Below are positions 45,415 to 57,152 of a stretch of DNA of 64,000 nt, one piece after another. Position 1 is the stretch's first letter. Each line of letters begins with the position of its first letter. The position numbers were made by a program, and so were the translations under genes. The notes beneath the pieces are model-generated. The model saw nothing but the letters and a program-made list of their open reading frames with translations. It searched no databases and had not been told where the DNA came from. Source of the stretch: Channallabes apus (lineage: Eukaryota > Chordata > Actinopteri > Siluriformes > Clariidae); NCBI GenBank assembly GCA_030522415.1, contig CM060107.1, positions 54,882,104 through 54,946,103 on the forward strand, read 5' to 3'.

Positions 45415-46558
45415 ATTTAACCCAGTGGTTCTCAAAGTGTGGGGCGCGCCCCACTAGTGGGGAATACAGACATGACAGGTGGGGCGCAATGAACGGGAGG
45501 AAATTAGTGGAAAATAACAGGAAAGTACCTGTTCTAATTCATGCTTTTTTTTTTTCAATTTTTATTTGTATAGCGCTTTTAACAATTGACATTGTCTCAA
45601 AACAGCTTTACACAATCAAAAGAATTATTTAAGTTTGTATGGAATGTGAATGTGTATGAATCAAAATGTTCAGATATTCCCTGGCGAGCAAGCCCGAGGG
45701 CGACAGTGGCAAGGAAAAACTCCCTGAGACGGTAATAGGAAGAAACCTTGAGAGGAACCAGACTCGACAGGGAACCCATCCTCATCTGAGTGAAACAGAT
45801 AGCAGGAAATGATCTGCATTTATACAGTGTTAAGTGTTAGGTTCAGCTATAATAGTTGATGTTAATTGATGTTATAATACTTGATGTAAAATGGAGTCCA
45901 GTAGTTATTCGAGACTCAGATAGACTTGTAGAAAGTTCCAGTCCTGAACTATCGAATTGTCAAGTCCTCAGAGAAACAGCTTACCACACCAGTCGAGGCC
46001 AGAACCACTTTCTAAGTATAGAGAATCATCCCCAGACACCAGACGCATCCTAAAGAGACACACGGGGCATCCATGCGATGAGACCTCCAACCAGAAACCG
46101 GGCACCAGGATGGATCAGACAGGTCCGAAGGGCAGAGGGAGTCTGGATCACTGGCAGCTCAGGAACCACATGTGTAGCTCGACAGAGAGAGAGAGAGAAA
46201 GAGTGAAAGGGGGAGAAAGGGGGAGAGAGGAAAGAGAAAGAGGGGGAGGAAGAGAAGAGGAGGAGAGATTGCAATTAGGTATGGTCACAGTCACAATGTC
46301 TAACGTGAATGTATATTTACTGTAGAGTGCAAGCAGGGACTCCGGCAGGACTAACTATGACAGCATAACTAAAAGGGAGAGCCAGAAGGAAACACAAACA
46401 TGAGGGCTCCCTGAGATGTAAAGCAAACAATCACCTCACCGTCAACAAACCTGAGTGATCAAATGAGAGTGAGGAAGACAGCATCTAAACATACCAGTTC
46501 ACCATAATACTCTACGTCCATGAGTCCCCCAGATCTGCTCCTTTACCTTATGGCAAAT

Positions 46559-49531
46559 CTATTTATAAAATGCTTGGTTAAATAAATAGGTTTTGAGCCT
46601 GGACTTAAACACTGAGACTGTGTCTGAGTCCCGAACACTATTTGGAAGACTATTCCATAATTTTGGGGCTTTGTAAGAAAAAGCTCTGCCCCCAGCTGTA
46701 GTTTTCATAATACGCGGTACTGATAAGCAGCCTGCATCCTTTGACCGAAGTAGGCGTGGCGGATCGTAAGACACTAGCAGTTCGCTCAGATACTGCGGCG
46801 CGAGACCATTTAATGCCTTATATGTCAAGAGTAGTATTTTAAAATCAATGCGAAATTTCACAGGGAGCCAATGCAGTGAAGATAGGATAGGGGTGATGTG
46901 CTCATATCTTCTGGTTCTAGTGAGGACTCTCGCTGCTGCATTTTGGACTAGCTGAAGCTTGTTTATGCACCTAACTGAACAACCAGACAGTAAGGCATTA
47001 CAATAGTCCAACCTAGAAGTGATAAAAGCATGAACTAGTTTTTCTGCATCATTTAGCGACAATATATTTCTTATTTTGGCGATATTTCTAAGGTGAAAGA
47101 ATGCTATCCTGGTGATATTATCTATATGAGCTTCAAATGAAAGGCTGGAATCTATAATCACGCCGAGGTCTTTTACTGTTGCACTTGACGGAACGGAAAG
47201 GCCATCTAAAGTTACGGTGTGATCTAAGATTTTACTTCTAGCTGTATGCGGTCCTATGACTAGAACTTCTGTCTTATCCGGATTAAGCAGAAGGAAGTTA
47301 ATTAGCATCCAATTTCTTATGTCCTGAACACATTGCTCAACTTTAGTAAGATGGTTTTTCTCATCAGGTTTTGTTGAGACGTATAGCTGTGTGTCGTCAG
47401 CATAACAATGAAAACTAATACCATGCTTACGGATTATGTTGCCCAGAGGAAGCATGTAAAGGGAAAAAAGCAGTGGGCCTAAAACTGAACCCTGCGGAAC
47501 GCCAAACTCCACTAGAGAACATGCAGAAAAATCACCATTTAAGTCTACATACTGATAACGATCGGTCAAATAGGATCTGAGCCAGGAGAGGGCTGTACCC
47601 TTAATTCCTACTAAATTTTCTAATCTGTGAAGAAGAATAGCATGATCAATAGTGTCAAAAGCTGCACTGAGGTCGAGTAATACAAGCATAGTTACACAAC
47701 CCTGATCAGAGGCCAATAGGAGGTCATTTACTACTTTAACGAGTGCTGTTTCTGTGCTGTGATGAGGCCTAAATCCTGACTGATACAGTTCATGTATGCC
47801 ATTTCTATGTAGATATGAGCATAGCTGCTCCGCTACTATCTTTTCCAGAATCTTAGAGATAAAGGGGAGGTTTGATATTGGCCTGTAATTGGACAGCTGA
47901 CAGGGGTCAAGGTCAGGTTTCTTAATTATTGGTTTAATAACTGCTACTTTAAAAGATTTTGGAACATAACCAATGCTGAGTGAGGAATTAATTATTCTCA
48001 ACATCGGTTCTGTTATTACTGGTACTATCTGTTTAAGAAAATGTGTCGGTATAGGATCTAATATACAGGTTGATGAATTTGCAGAAGAGATGAGTGAAAT
48101 TAGTTCATTCTCTTCAAGAGGAGTAAAGTATTCTAGGTTTGAATCTGACATGGCTAGGTTAACATCAGTATCAATTACATTGTTTGGTTTCAAAGCCTCA
48201 ATTTTATGCCTGATATTTACAATTTTATTATTAAAAAAGTTCATGAAGTCCTCACTATTGCATGATGTTGTTGTGGAGATTTCTGTAGTGGTCTTATTTC
48301 TGGTTAATTTGGCTACGGTATTAAATAAAAATCTAGGATTATTTTTATTTTCTTCTATAAGAGTGGAGAGAAACGTTGATCTAGCTACACTAAGAGCTTT
48401 CCTATAGTTCAGGATGCTCTCTTTCCATGCTATTTGAAATACCAACAATTTAGTTTGACGCCATTTACGCTCTAATTTTCGAGCAGTCTGTTTTAAAGTG
48501 CGCGTGTGATCGTTATACCAGGGAGCGAGTTTCTTATCTCTAATAATTTTTCTTTTAGCTGGAGCTACATTATCTAAGGTACAACGAAGTGTCGACTCTA
48601 AATATTCAGTCGCCTGATCAAGTTCTGTGGGGTCAGACGGTGGCCTAATCGAAGTTGGTAACTCTGGGAGATTAGTGATAAAACTCTGTGTGGTAGTTGA
48701 TGTGAATGTACGTTTAATACGGTAGCGCGGTACTGTGCGTACATTATCACTGTGACACACTTGAATGGAGACAAGATAGTGATCTGAGATAATTTCAGAC
48801 AGTGGAATTGTGAATACATTTCTTATAATTAATCCGAAGAATATTACTAAATCTAAAGTGTGACCTGCTTTATGAGTGGGTCCTACTACACACTGATTTA
48901 CACCTACGGAGTCCAGTATGGATATAAATGCTGTTCTCAGAGGGTCTTCTGGATTCTCAAAATGAATGTTAAAATCTCCAGCAATTAACACTTTGTCTAC
49001 AGAAATGACCAGGTCTGAGATGAAATCTGCAAATTCACTAAGAAATTCAGAATACGGCACTGGAGGTCTGTAAATTATAATTAGTGGAATCGACTGAGCT
49101 GATTTAATATACTTAAATACACTTATGTTACTATAGAGAATTTCAAATGAGTTAAATTTGTGTCGGTGTTTTTGTACGATAGACAGATTATCATTATGAA
49201 TAACTGCGACGCCTCCTCCTCTACCAGTTAACCGAGGCTGGTGTATGTAGCTGTATCCAGGAGGACTAGCTTCATTTAGAGCTACATACTCGTCCTGTTT
49301 AACCCATGTTTCAGTTAAACAGAGTATATCAAACGCCTGATCTGTGATAATTTCATTAACAATAACTGCTTTTGATGTGAGAGATCTAATATTTAACAAT
49401 CCTAGCTTCAGATCAGAGGTGCCGGCTGCGCATTCAGTATGATCGGAGTTTGTGGACTTTATGTTAATTAGATTATTGAAACAGACTTTCTGAGTCTTTC
49501 TACATTTTTGCTTAGATCGGGGAACAGACAC
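46559..49531 (-). CDS. L2 ORF2: AP endonuclease plus reverse transcriptase
   Basis: 990 residues. The N-terminal apurinic-type endonuclease shows LTETW (Glu74), GDFNIH (185-190) and SDH (249-251). The RT follows at about 520-790, with [30 protein letters not shown], the [13 protein letters not shown] motif A and the YADD catalytic box at 710-713. The C-terminal tail contains [29 protein letters not shown] and WNSLPNSVR, characteristic of fish L2/CR1-clade elements. The length is normal for the family, and all catalytic residues I can recognise are present. The enzyme nicks target DNA and primes reverse transcription of its own RNA. Confidence 0.9.
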   Translation of the reverse strand: MSVPRSKQKCRKTQKVCFNNLINIKSTNSDHTECAAGTSDLKLGLLNIRSLTSKAVIVNEIITDQAFDILCLTETWVKQDEYVALNEASPPGYSYIHQPRLTGRGGGVAVIHNDNLSIVQKHRHKFNSFEILYSNISVFKYIKSAQSIPLIIIYRPPVPYSEFLSEFADFISDLVISVDKVLIAGDFNIHFENPEDPLRTAFISILDSVGVNQCVVGPTHKAGHTLDLVIFFGLIIRNVFTIPLSEIISDHYLVSIQVCHSDNVRTVPRYRIKRTFTSTTTQSFITNLPELPTSIRPPSDPTELDQATEYLESTLRCTLDNVAPAKRKIIRDKKLAPWYNDHTRTLKQTARKLERKWRQTKLLVFQIAWKESILNYRKALSVARSTFLSTLIEENKNNPRFLFNTVAKLTRNKTTTEISTTTSCNSEDFMNFFNNKIVNIRHKIEALKPNNVIDTDVNLAMSDSNLEYFTPLEENELISLISSANSSTCILDPIPTHFLKQIVPVITEPMLRIINSSLSIGYVPKSFKVAVIKPIIKKPDLDPCQLSNYRPISNLPFISKILEKIVAEQLCSYLHRNGIHELYQSGFRPHHSTETALVKVVNDLLLASDQGCVTMLVLLDLSAAFDTIDHAILLHRLENLVGIKGTALSWLRSYLTDRYQYVDLNGDFSACSLVEFGVPQGSVLGPLLFSLYMLPLGNIIRKHGISFHCYADDTQLYVSTKPDEKNHLTKVEQCVQDIRNWMLINFLLLNPDKTEVLVIGPHTARSKILDHTVTLDGLSVPSSATVKDLGVIIDSSLSFEAHIDNITRIAFFHLRNIAKIRNILSLNDAEKLVHAFITSRLDYCNALLSGCSVRCINKLQLVQNAAARVLTRTRRYEHITPILSSLHWLPVKFRIDFKILLLTYKALNGLAPQYLSELLVSYDPPRLLRSKDAGCLSVPRIMKTTAGGRAFSYKAPKLWNSLPNSVRDSDTVSVFKSRLKTYLFNQAFYK

Positions 49532-49627
49532 AGTCTCAATATGGTGAACCCTGAGTGACGACTCTATGCAGCTAGCAGACGGTTGGTTTAGCCTGTCTGT
49601 CTGCTCCCTGGCCTGGGCTCTGGATTG

Positions 49628-50533
49628 TCACCGATTAACTAGACCTCTACTGAGACTATGAGCTATACTACAGGAAATGAGAGCAGCACCTTCCCCAGTG
49701 GGATGGACACCGTCCCGCCCTAACAGGCCAGCTTTGCCCTCAAAGGTCTTCCAATTATCTATGAAGCCCACATTATTTTTGGAGCACCACCTGGACATCC
49801 AGCGGTTCAGCGACCATAACCTGCTGTAAGCTATGTCGCCACGTCTCATTGGGATGGGACCAGAGCATACTACTTCATCGGACATCGCCTTCGCTAATTT
49901 AAACACCTCTGTAAAGTTACTCTTACTAACCTCTGACTGACGAAGGCGTATATCATTAGCTCCAGCATGTACCACTATCTTAGAGAACCTATGCTGTCCT
50001 AGAGCCCTAAGATTACCTGCTATGTCCGGTGCTCTGGCTCCCGGGATACACCTAACCACTGCCGCTGGCGCCCCTAAAGGTCTAGCTAATGTCACGTGCC
50101 TCAGTATAGAGTCTCCTATAACCAGAGCTCTTTCAGGTTTCTCAGCGGGTGCAGCACTGAGGAGAGCAAACCTGTTGGACACGTGAGGCGCAGAGGAGGT
50201 GTGCTCCGGTGGGCTAGCCTTAGCGTTAGCTTTGGCTGAACGAGTATGCCGCCGAGTCGTCACCCACTCGCCCCGCTGTGAGGGCTCTAATGCCGGAGTC
50301 GGGGGCTGTTTATCTCCGCCTGTGGCACCCAGACTGTCCGCTACGGGAATAACACTGCTCTCACACTGTCTAACCCTCTCTAAAGTCTGGATGCGCTCCT
50401 CTAACGCTGATATCTTCTCCGTCAGAGTGCTCACTAACACACACCTATCACAAATAAAATTATCACTAATGACGGAGGAAGAATGTCTAAACATCCTGCA
50501 CTCTACACACTGAACAAGCTGAACGGTAGACAT
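49628..50533 (-). CDS. L2 ORF1: zinc-ribbon and SGNH esterase protein
   Basis: 301 residues. The N-terminus has paired CxxC motifs (C9, C12, C28, C31), followed by a short coiled coil (about 34-57), a basic Ser/Pro-rich linker, and an SGNH/GDSL esterase domain with GDSIL (140-144, nucleophile Ser142), GAND (191-194) and DGVHPTGEG (274-282, acid and His277). CR1/L2-type LINEs are known to carry such PHD-like plus esterase ORF1 proteins, thought to help the RNP associate with membranes or RNA. It begins at the first ATG and ends 96 bp before ORF2. Confidence 0.9.
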   Translation of the reverse strand: MSTVQLVQCVECRMFRHSSSVISDNFICDRCVLVSTLTEKISALEERIQTLERVRQCESSVIPVADSLGATGGDKQPPTPALEPSQRGEWVTTRRHTRSAKANAKASPPEHTSSAPHVSNRFALLSAAPAEKPERALVIGDSILRHVTLARPLGAPAAVVRCIPGARAPDIAGNLRALGQHRFSKIVVHAGANDIRLRQSEVSKSNFTEVFKLAKAMSDEVVCSGPIPMRRGDIAYSRLWSLNRWMSRWCSKNNVGFIDNWKTFEGKAGLLGRDGVHPTGEGAALISCSIAHSLSRGLVNR

Positions 50534-50839
50534 GATAACGTACCTCTGTGTCGGAGTTTTAGTTGTTTAGTTGAGGAAACTCGCGCGTTGCGAAACTTTC
50601 GCGGCAACAATACGAAAACAGGAAGCTACGTCACCAACAGGAAGTGACGTACTTTTGAAGTGCAAAAGGAAGTGAACTTTTCTTTATTGATAATGAAGAG
50701 CGTACGCTCAAAACTAAACAATCACACACAAATAAATGGATCATTAATACAAGTAAATTTAAAATAACATCAGTTGGGGGCCGGGAGAAAAAGTGGAACC
50801 ATAGTGGAACAATAACGGTTTAACGTCGGACAAACTTGA

Positions 50840-51059
50840 GCAGCGCTGCTCGAATCACAAACCTGCGCGACCCACTGGGCAGCGCTGCGCGACTGACAGA
50901 AATAGACCGCGCCGACCATCAAAATACATTTTACCCCGCTGGGATGCGCACGTACAATCCAGGCATGACAAGGCGGAAACAATATTAAACAGTCCTGACA
51001 TTTTAAATAAATTGTTTTTAAATAAAAGTCGCGCAGGTTTGTGATTCGAGCGGCGCTGC
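50840..51059. repeat. GC-rich inverted repeat pair
   Basis: A 32-bp arm at 50840-50871 (containing cgaatcacaaacctgcgcga) and its reverse complement at 51028-51059 differ at one position and are about 156 bp apart. Related ccactggg(c/g)(c/t)agcg-type words recur inside and outside the arms. Confidence 0.75.
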
Positions 51060-51210
51060 GCGATCCACTGGGCTGCACGAATAAACCAGATCATCACTGC
51101 GCTATCCAGATAGTCGCGCTGCGCTGTATTTGCGCAGATATTTGGTTCAATCGGGTGCCACGGTTTCGTCCCACTTTTGATGTGTTTGGCTTCACATACA
51201 CTTCGACAAT

Positions 51211-51505
51211 GGAAGAAGACGGTGCAGCAGCAGTGAGTTTGCTTACATGTGACGAAACCAACAACGAGGAGATTGTAAAGAAAAAAAGGGCCTCGTCTGT
51301 GGTGTGGAATTGGTTTGGGTATAAGAAAAGTGATACGAATGAGATGAACGTCATTTGGAAGGTACACAAGTGCACTGTTTTAACAAGTGGTGGAAACACG
51401 TCAAACCTTTTCTATCATCTGAAATCCAAGCTTCCAAACGAATATGGCCAAAGTAAAAAAATGCGGCAAACCTCAGCAATTCACAGTTTAAATAAAATTA
51501 CATGA
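51211..51505 (+). pseudogene. BED zinc-finger fragment of a hAT transposase
   Basis: The frame reads MEEDGAAAVSLL, then VVWNWFGYKKSD and TSGGNTSNLFYHLKSKLP. This is the BED finger layout of ZBED1-like hAT transposases, but both cysteines of the first zinc pair are altered (VIWKVHKC). The rest of the transposase is missing, and a typical family end (atatcgcccacctctactg) follows at about 51644-51662. Confidence 0.7.
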
Positions 51506-51687
51506 AAAATTTAAATTATGTAAAACAATTTCTTTGTGTTTTCATTTTTATTTATGCATTTTCAGATACAAATTGCTATATTGTGATATATATCGTTATT
51601 GAGTTAGAAAATTGCTTCTACAGTGATAGAAGATTTTGGTTATATCGCCCACCTCTACTGAAGCCTATCTTCAGCTTGGATTCATGG

Positions 51688-52195
51688 TGGGGATGATGGT
51701 GGCAGAAGAGAGACCCGTGTGTGTTTTGTGTCTTAAACTGCTGGCAGCAGACCGCATGAGATCCAACAAATTAGGAAGACACTTTTTTCTTTAGTTTTCT
51801 TGTCTGTTACCTATCCCTTGCCTCCTGCCTGCGTGTTTTCTCACTTCCTCAATTTGTCATGCAGGCGCCTTTTCTGTTTTTGTAGCGAGTTGGATCAAGG
51901 CCTCTTAGACAGAGGCCTTCTGGGTATTTGGTACCTTACACTTGACTACAATTATAATTCAATAAAATTTTTCCACAACAACACACTCCAGTCACGTTAT
52001 TAAGCCACTGGACGTCTTTGAAAGAAAGCTGGCAGAATACAGACAGCAGGAGAACTGCATGGTAAAATCTGAATCAGTGGACAGCAAAGCACAAATGGCT
52101 TCATTCAAAGTTGCATAAAGAATTAGCCAGTGCAAAAAAAACTACAAACGATTGCTGAGCAGCTAACAAACATGGGGTCAATTATGCAAAGATAA
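51688..52195 (+). pseudogene. ZBED5-like hAT transposase N-terminal remnants
   Basis: 51688-51800 encodes RPVCVLCLKLLAADRM followed by NKLGRHF, a BED-type finger. 52003-52195 encodes PLDVFERKLAEYRQQE followed by MASFKVA and a broken continuation. The two pieces are consecutive in this transposase family but are separated here by a non-coding insert of about 200 bp and frame breaks. They fit the CAGTGGTTCTCAAA termini of the surrounding element. Confidence 0.6.
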
Positions 52196-52406
52196 GTGAC
52201 AACGTAAGCTTTGTAACAATTGCACGTGTATTTTATCTTTTTTTAACTTGGTGGTGTTTGATCGTATTGGTTTAGGAATTGATATTTCAATAAACAGTAA
52301 ACTTGGCCGATTTCGTTATTATTTTGTTGACAAGTGGGGCTTGAAAATTCGCTTACTCCCTTAAGTGGGGAATGACAGAAAAAGTTTGAGAACCACTGAT
52401 TTAACC

Positions 52407-53950
52407 TAATACGACCTTGCTATCACAGAAAAACTTAACAGAGTCTGGCTCAAAGTCAATCTTATCCAGGATTAGATCCGATATCTCAACGGCTAGCACA
52501 GCTGCACAAAGTTCTAACCTACAGTAGGGATGGTAGGTTCGTCAGGAGGTGTCCAATGGCCTTGAAAGAGGCATCCAAAAATATGCAAAGCTCTGTATGT
52601 TTGGCCTTTGAGAGCGATTTCAAGCTATATGTCCCCTGAACGTGAACCTTTTCTAGGTCTTGTAATGAATTTCTCCACATTTCCCACTCCTTGCATTTCT
52701 CCTCGGGGAGAGGCTCATCCCAGTCATTTACTCCCTTTGACAACTCTCTTAACAGGAATCTCCCATGAATAGTGACAGGTGCCGCGAAACCCAAAGGATC
52801 ATACAAGCTGTTGACTGTAGAGAGAATTCCACGTCGAGTAAGAGGTTTGCTGTTATCTGGAGATTGGAATGTAAAAGTGTCTGTCGATATTTCCCAGTTC
52901 AAGCCAAGAATACGTTGAGTAGGCACGATTTCATCTCCAAAATCCAGATCTTTGACGCCTTTTGCGCAGTCCTCGGACGGAAAGGCTGCCAAAACTGATG
53001 GACTGTTCGACATTATTTTGTGAAGCCTTAAATTAGATTCTGCCAAGGACGCTTGTGTCCTCTGAAGTAAGTCGATAGCATCAAAGGTGGTGGGAAATGA
53101 CCTCAGACCATCGTCCATGTAAAAGTCCCTCTTCACAAAGTTATAAGTATCAGTTCCATACATAACCTCTCCCTCTTTGGCAGCTCGACGAAGACCGTAA
53201 ATCGCCACTGCTGGCGAGGGGCTATTTCCAAAAACATGGACTTTCATCCTACATTCGATTACATCCTTGTTGAGATCATTGTCACGGAACCACAGGAACC
53301 TCAAATAATCTCGGTTGTCCTCCTTCACTGTGAAACAGTGGAACATTTGCTGTATATCGGCAGTCACAGCGACAGGCTCCTTTCTAAATCGAATCAGCAC
53401 TCCTAACAGGCTGTTATTCAAGTCTGGTCCTGTCAAAAGGACTCTATTCAGGGAGAGACCCTGATACTGGGAGCTGGAATCGAACACCACTCTAATTTGG
53501 TTGGGCTTTTTTAGATGATAATTCCCAGAATTTAGATGGTAAATACCAGCGTTCCTGGTCATCACTTAGGGGAGCAGCATATTCAGCATGATCATTTTCA
53601 AAAAGGTTTTGCATGAAATCTATGAACTGCTCTTTCATTTCTGGTCTTTTCAACAAAGTGCGACGAAGAGAGCAGAGCCGAGCAAGAGCATGCTCTTTGT
53701 TATTGGGTAGAAAAGGCCTAGGGTGTCTGAAGGGAAGAGGACCTACCCAACTATTGTCACTGTCTCTGGAAAACATGCTGTCCATGATCTCCAGGAAAAG
53801 ATGATCCTCAACAGATAGAGCAGCCTTGTTATCATCTCTTGTGCACTTGAACACAGAACAACCAAGGTGATTTTCTTTGCTTGTACACGCACCCCTATAG
53901 AGATGAGGGATACCTTGTTCTTCATGGCTGAGACTCAAGCTGTCCTTCAA
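52407..53950 (-). pseudogene. BEL/Pao reverse transcriptase region
   Basis: 53950-53492 encodes the N-terminal RT flank (LVGPLPFRHPRP-like, KEHALARLCSLRRTLLK). 53565-52519, in another frame, has IRVVFDSSSQYQGLSLNRVL, AVTADIQQMFHCF (motif A Asp), FGNSPSPAVA, the YMDD box, and then an RNase H-like CIFLDASFKAIGH. A frameshift sits between the two at about 53500-53565. The domain makes cDNA from the element RNA. Here it is broken. Confidence 0.9.
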
Positions 53951-55458
53951 GTTGATGTGACTTTGGCATGGAGGAAATTATGATGTTCTACCATTGTCCA
54001 GCACATGTGTCTTGTACTGTAGCTCAACACACTTGGTTTGTGAGAATTACCTAAGCATACGTCTCCAACTATAGCCCAGCCTAAATCTGTCTTGATTGCA
54101 AATGGTGCATTATGAGGCCTATTTATTTGGCATCTCACCTTATGGACTCTCAGAGCATCTCGACCCAACAACATGAGGATCTGTGCATTATCATCCTTTT
54201 CTGGAATTTCGGAGGCTATCCTTTTGAGATGAGGATGATTTTGAGCGACCTGCGGGGTAGGTATTTCTGCCCTGTTATTGGGAATGTCATTGCATTCAAT
54301 TAGAGTAGGTAGTGTCAAACTTATATCTCCACTAACTGGTTCTATCTGAAATCCCTCGGCTCTCCTTCCAGAAGCTTCAATAGTTCCAGCACAAGTTTTC
54401 AGGAGGTAAGGAAAGGTCTGACTCTTTATGCTGAATAGTTTAAAGAACTCTGATCTTACTAATGACCTATTGCTCTGGTCATCCAGCATAACGTACATCT
54501 TAACACCGTCCTCTGGACTGCCTCTTGGGTACACTTGAACCAAGCATATCTTGGAACTAGCTGGTGAATCTTCTCCACAGACTTTAGTACAGGCACTGTC
54601 CACAGAAGACAATGAACCTTCCTCCTCCCCACCATGCTCTAAAGAGGTGATTGAGGGTTTGGGAATCCATGGAGCTGGTCCTGGGTGGAGCACAGAGACA
54701 TGGACTTCACTGTCACATTCTATACACTTCACCACAGCTTTGCAATTGCGTGCTATGTGAGAAGACGATGCACAACATCGAAAGCAGATACCATGTTCCT
54801 TTAAGTAGGCCTTTCGCTCTTCCAATGGCTTCATACGAAACCCACGACACTTTCTTAATGGATGCGGTTTATTATGTATTGGGCAGTTATTTGGATTTTC
54901 TTCTGTGGTGCATGATTCCTTACTAGGATGGGCCTTTTGGTAAACATCAACTTTATGAATGGAAATGGGCATCCTCTAAGTTTGCTTACTCAGGAATTTC
55001 TCACTTTTCGGAGTACCAGCAATAGTGAAGCTTGGATCGTTTCTGGCTTTCGCCTCATAGCAGACAAAGCTGACAAAGTACCAGAAAGGAGGGAAGGAGG
55101 CATTATACTGTTCCTTGTATTTCATGCCATGAGAGAGCCATTTCTCTTGGAGAAAGTGTGGTAGCTTCTCTACAGTGGGATTTACTCCTCTGGCAGTATC
55201 CAAATATGCTAGCCCAGGCAAATGACCATCTTGCTTAGCTGCCTGTAGTTCTGTCAGGAGATCACCTAATTCTCTTAACTCAATGAAGTCCTTATTAGGG
55301 ACTCTGGGAAAGTTGTCAAGCCTTTGCAAGAGCGCATTTTCAATTATCTCAGGTGTACCATAACAATCTGTTAATCTTTGCCAGGCTGTGTATAGGACTG
55401 CCTTAGTATCACTGACATGAACTGATTTGCATTCATCAATTCTTGAAATGAATTGCAT
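53947..55458 (-). pseudogene. BEL/Pao Gag and protease-like region
   Basis: 55458-54976 encodes a Gag segment with AWQRLTDCYGTPEIIENALL, typical of Pao-type Gag. 54972-53947, in another frame, has cysteine/histidine knuckles (GICFRCCASSSHIARNC, VVKCIECDSEVH) and a protease-like YVMLDDQSNRSLV. An altered stretch at 54972-54976 separates the frames. The 5' LTR side is not identifiable beyond 55470. Confidence 0.85.
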
Positions 55459-55470
55459 TGTGCCGACCTG

Positions 55471-55598
55471 ATGACAGTCATACAGTATGATGCAATTCCA
55501 TATTAGATTCGTTATGAATGTGAGTTGTTGTTATTCAGCATGTTCTATCTTTTTTAACTTTGAGCACCCGCCCCTTTAAACGTCTTTGCACGGCCCTG

Positions 55599-55638
<40 letters not shown>

Positions 55639-55973
55639 CATATCGTTCATTCATGTCTTCTGATGATGGCGACACATAGTTAACAGTTAGCCTACTATCA
55701 GGAAATTAAATTAATTTCAAGACCATTTAAACCGAGGCATTGTCATGTCTTTCATTGTTTTGTAATGAATCTTTTTTTCAAAAGAAAACTGAGAACACAA
55801 AATAACCAGAGCTGCGCCGTCTATGCGAGAACGGACAGGATTCTGGAAACTAAAACAAAAAACTAAAGATGCTCTCGGGACTTATGGCTTTACTGAGGAT
55901 TTATAGGAAGAGAGAGTAGAGTTTGTGCTTTCTGCACTTTAACCCGAGAGCACGCGCTAAACTGATGCGTGTC
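55471..55973. other. Unassigned flank with CA/TA microsatellite
   Basis: (CA)n then (TA)n lies at about 55598-55636. 55680-55780 is one member of a direct repeat pair with 56571-56670 (ctactatca.gaaattaaat then ttaattt). No coding feature. Confidence 0.5.
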
Positions 55974-56167
55974 TCATTTAGGCATTTGGCAGACGCTCTT
56001 ATCCAGAGCGACTTACATTTTTTTTTTTTATCTCATTACATATCTGAGCAGTTGAGGGTTAAGGGCCTTGCTCAAGGGCCCAACAGTGGCAACTTGGTGG
56101 TTGTGGGGTTTGAACCTGGGATCTTCCGAACCATAGTCCAATGCCTTAACCACTGAGCTACCCCTGG
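55974..56167 (-). repeat. tRNA-derived SINE, inverted
   Basis: Reverse of the 2147-2323 type: the minus strand has tagctcagtggttaaggc (A box), ggttcaaacccc (B box) and the gtcgctctggataagagcg tail. A duplicated ggctacccctgg at its head (56155-56178) may be part of a TSD or slippage. Confidence 0.75.
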
Positions 56168-56179
56168 CTACCCCTGGTG

Positions 56180-57152
56180 TCTCCTTCACTTTCTCTCCGG
56201 TGTCTTAGACAGACAGAGGCTTGGGCTTTGCCTGTGTCTTCTACAGCGCGCTTTGTCTTTGGCACTGACACCTTTTACTGGTGCGACCGAATGATCACAC
56301 GGAGTGTCGCGGTATCACGACCCAGCCCGTTCTGAACAGTTTATGCACGGCTCCGCCCCTCGCGCGAGCCGCGTCATTACATACATGTCCACAAATACTT
56401 TAACAACATACACTTATCATGAATTGAATTTTATATGAATGTTACATATGAGACACGCACACAAACACATACTTATATAATATATGCACATCCAAACACA
56501 TACACATTGTTAATTCATGTAATTCATGTAAGACATGTTGGCATATTCACGAATCAGGACATTCGCATAGTTAACACTATCAGATAGCCTACTATCATGA
56601 AATTAAATTAATTTCAAGACCATTTAAACCGCGGCATGGCCATGTATTTCATTATTTTGTACCTGACATTACAAAAACTATATAAGAAACTTTTAAAGCA
56701 CGAATTTGGGCATCTCATTTGAACATCATTATGAAAATAACATGAAGCACATATACACACGTTCATTATGAAATATCTGTTGGAAAACAAAATAAAATTC
56801 ATGTTTGCTACAGCATTGGAAACAATATTGTTTTAGGTTAACGGTTAACCTTATACACAATTCATTTGTACTTGGTCCGGCTTTTAGATAAAGTCCTTCT
56901 ATGCGTCATCTGGCGGATATTCAGTGAAGCACAACACATTTATTTTAAATTCCTGAATGTTGCCTCCGGCAAGTCGGCCTCTCGCGGGATAACACGCGCA
57001 GTCTTAAAGGCGACATCTGTATATGATGCGTGCACAAACAAACAGACAGAGTTAATGTGTTATATTACTCATCTTACACAAATATATTCAATGTACAGTT
57101 ACCCCAACTTTATAGTTTTATTATATGTGTAGATGTATAAATTATATATATG
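56180..57152. other. Unassigned sequence with direct repeat
   Basis: Holds the second member of the direct repeat pair (56571-56670). Short frames only. Confidence 0.45.

Larger units (their letters stand above)
45550..50690 (-). mobile_element. Near-complete L2 LINE with both ORFs intact
   Basis: On the minus strand: a GC-rich 5' region (about 50534-50690), ORF1 (301 codons), a 96-bp spacer, ORF2 (990 codons) and a 3' UTR of about 1 kb ending in tttatttgtatagcgctttt. The 3' UTR shares ggcaaggaaaaactccctga with the L2 at 6816, so they are one family. Neither ORF has an internal stop or frameshift, making this the only apparently coding-competent autonomous element in the window. The exact 5' end and TSD could not be fixed. 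Confidence 0.9.
45423..52398 (+). mobile_element. hAT (ZBED5/Charlie-like) element inserted in BEL, carrying an L2
   Basis: Termini cagtggttctcaaagtgtgg and, inverted, aaagtttgagaaccactg are flanked by a perfect 8-bp TSD atttaacc (45415-45422 and 52399-52406). Removing the element joins the BEL reading. Coding remnants on the plus strand at 51688-52195 match hAT transposase N-terminal parts. Much of the 7-kb length is due to the L2 at about 45550-50690. Confidence 0.9.
43390..55470 (-). mobile_element. BEL/Pao LTR retrotransposon, nested and degenerate
   Basis: Minus-strand order from high to low coordinates is gag with zinc knuckles, protease-like region, RT, RNase H/integrase. The RT keeps a YMDD box and the integrase a DD...E core. 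Frames are shifted several times, and two other elements lie inside it (44440-44710 and 45423-52398). LTRs could not be delimited on either side. It is inactive. Confidence 0.85.
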
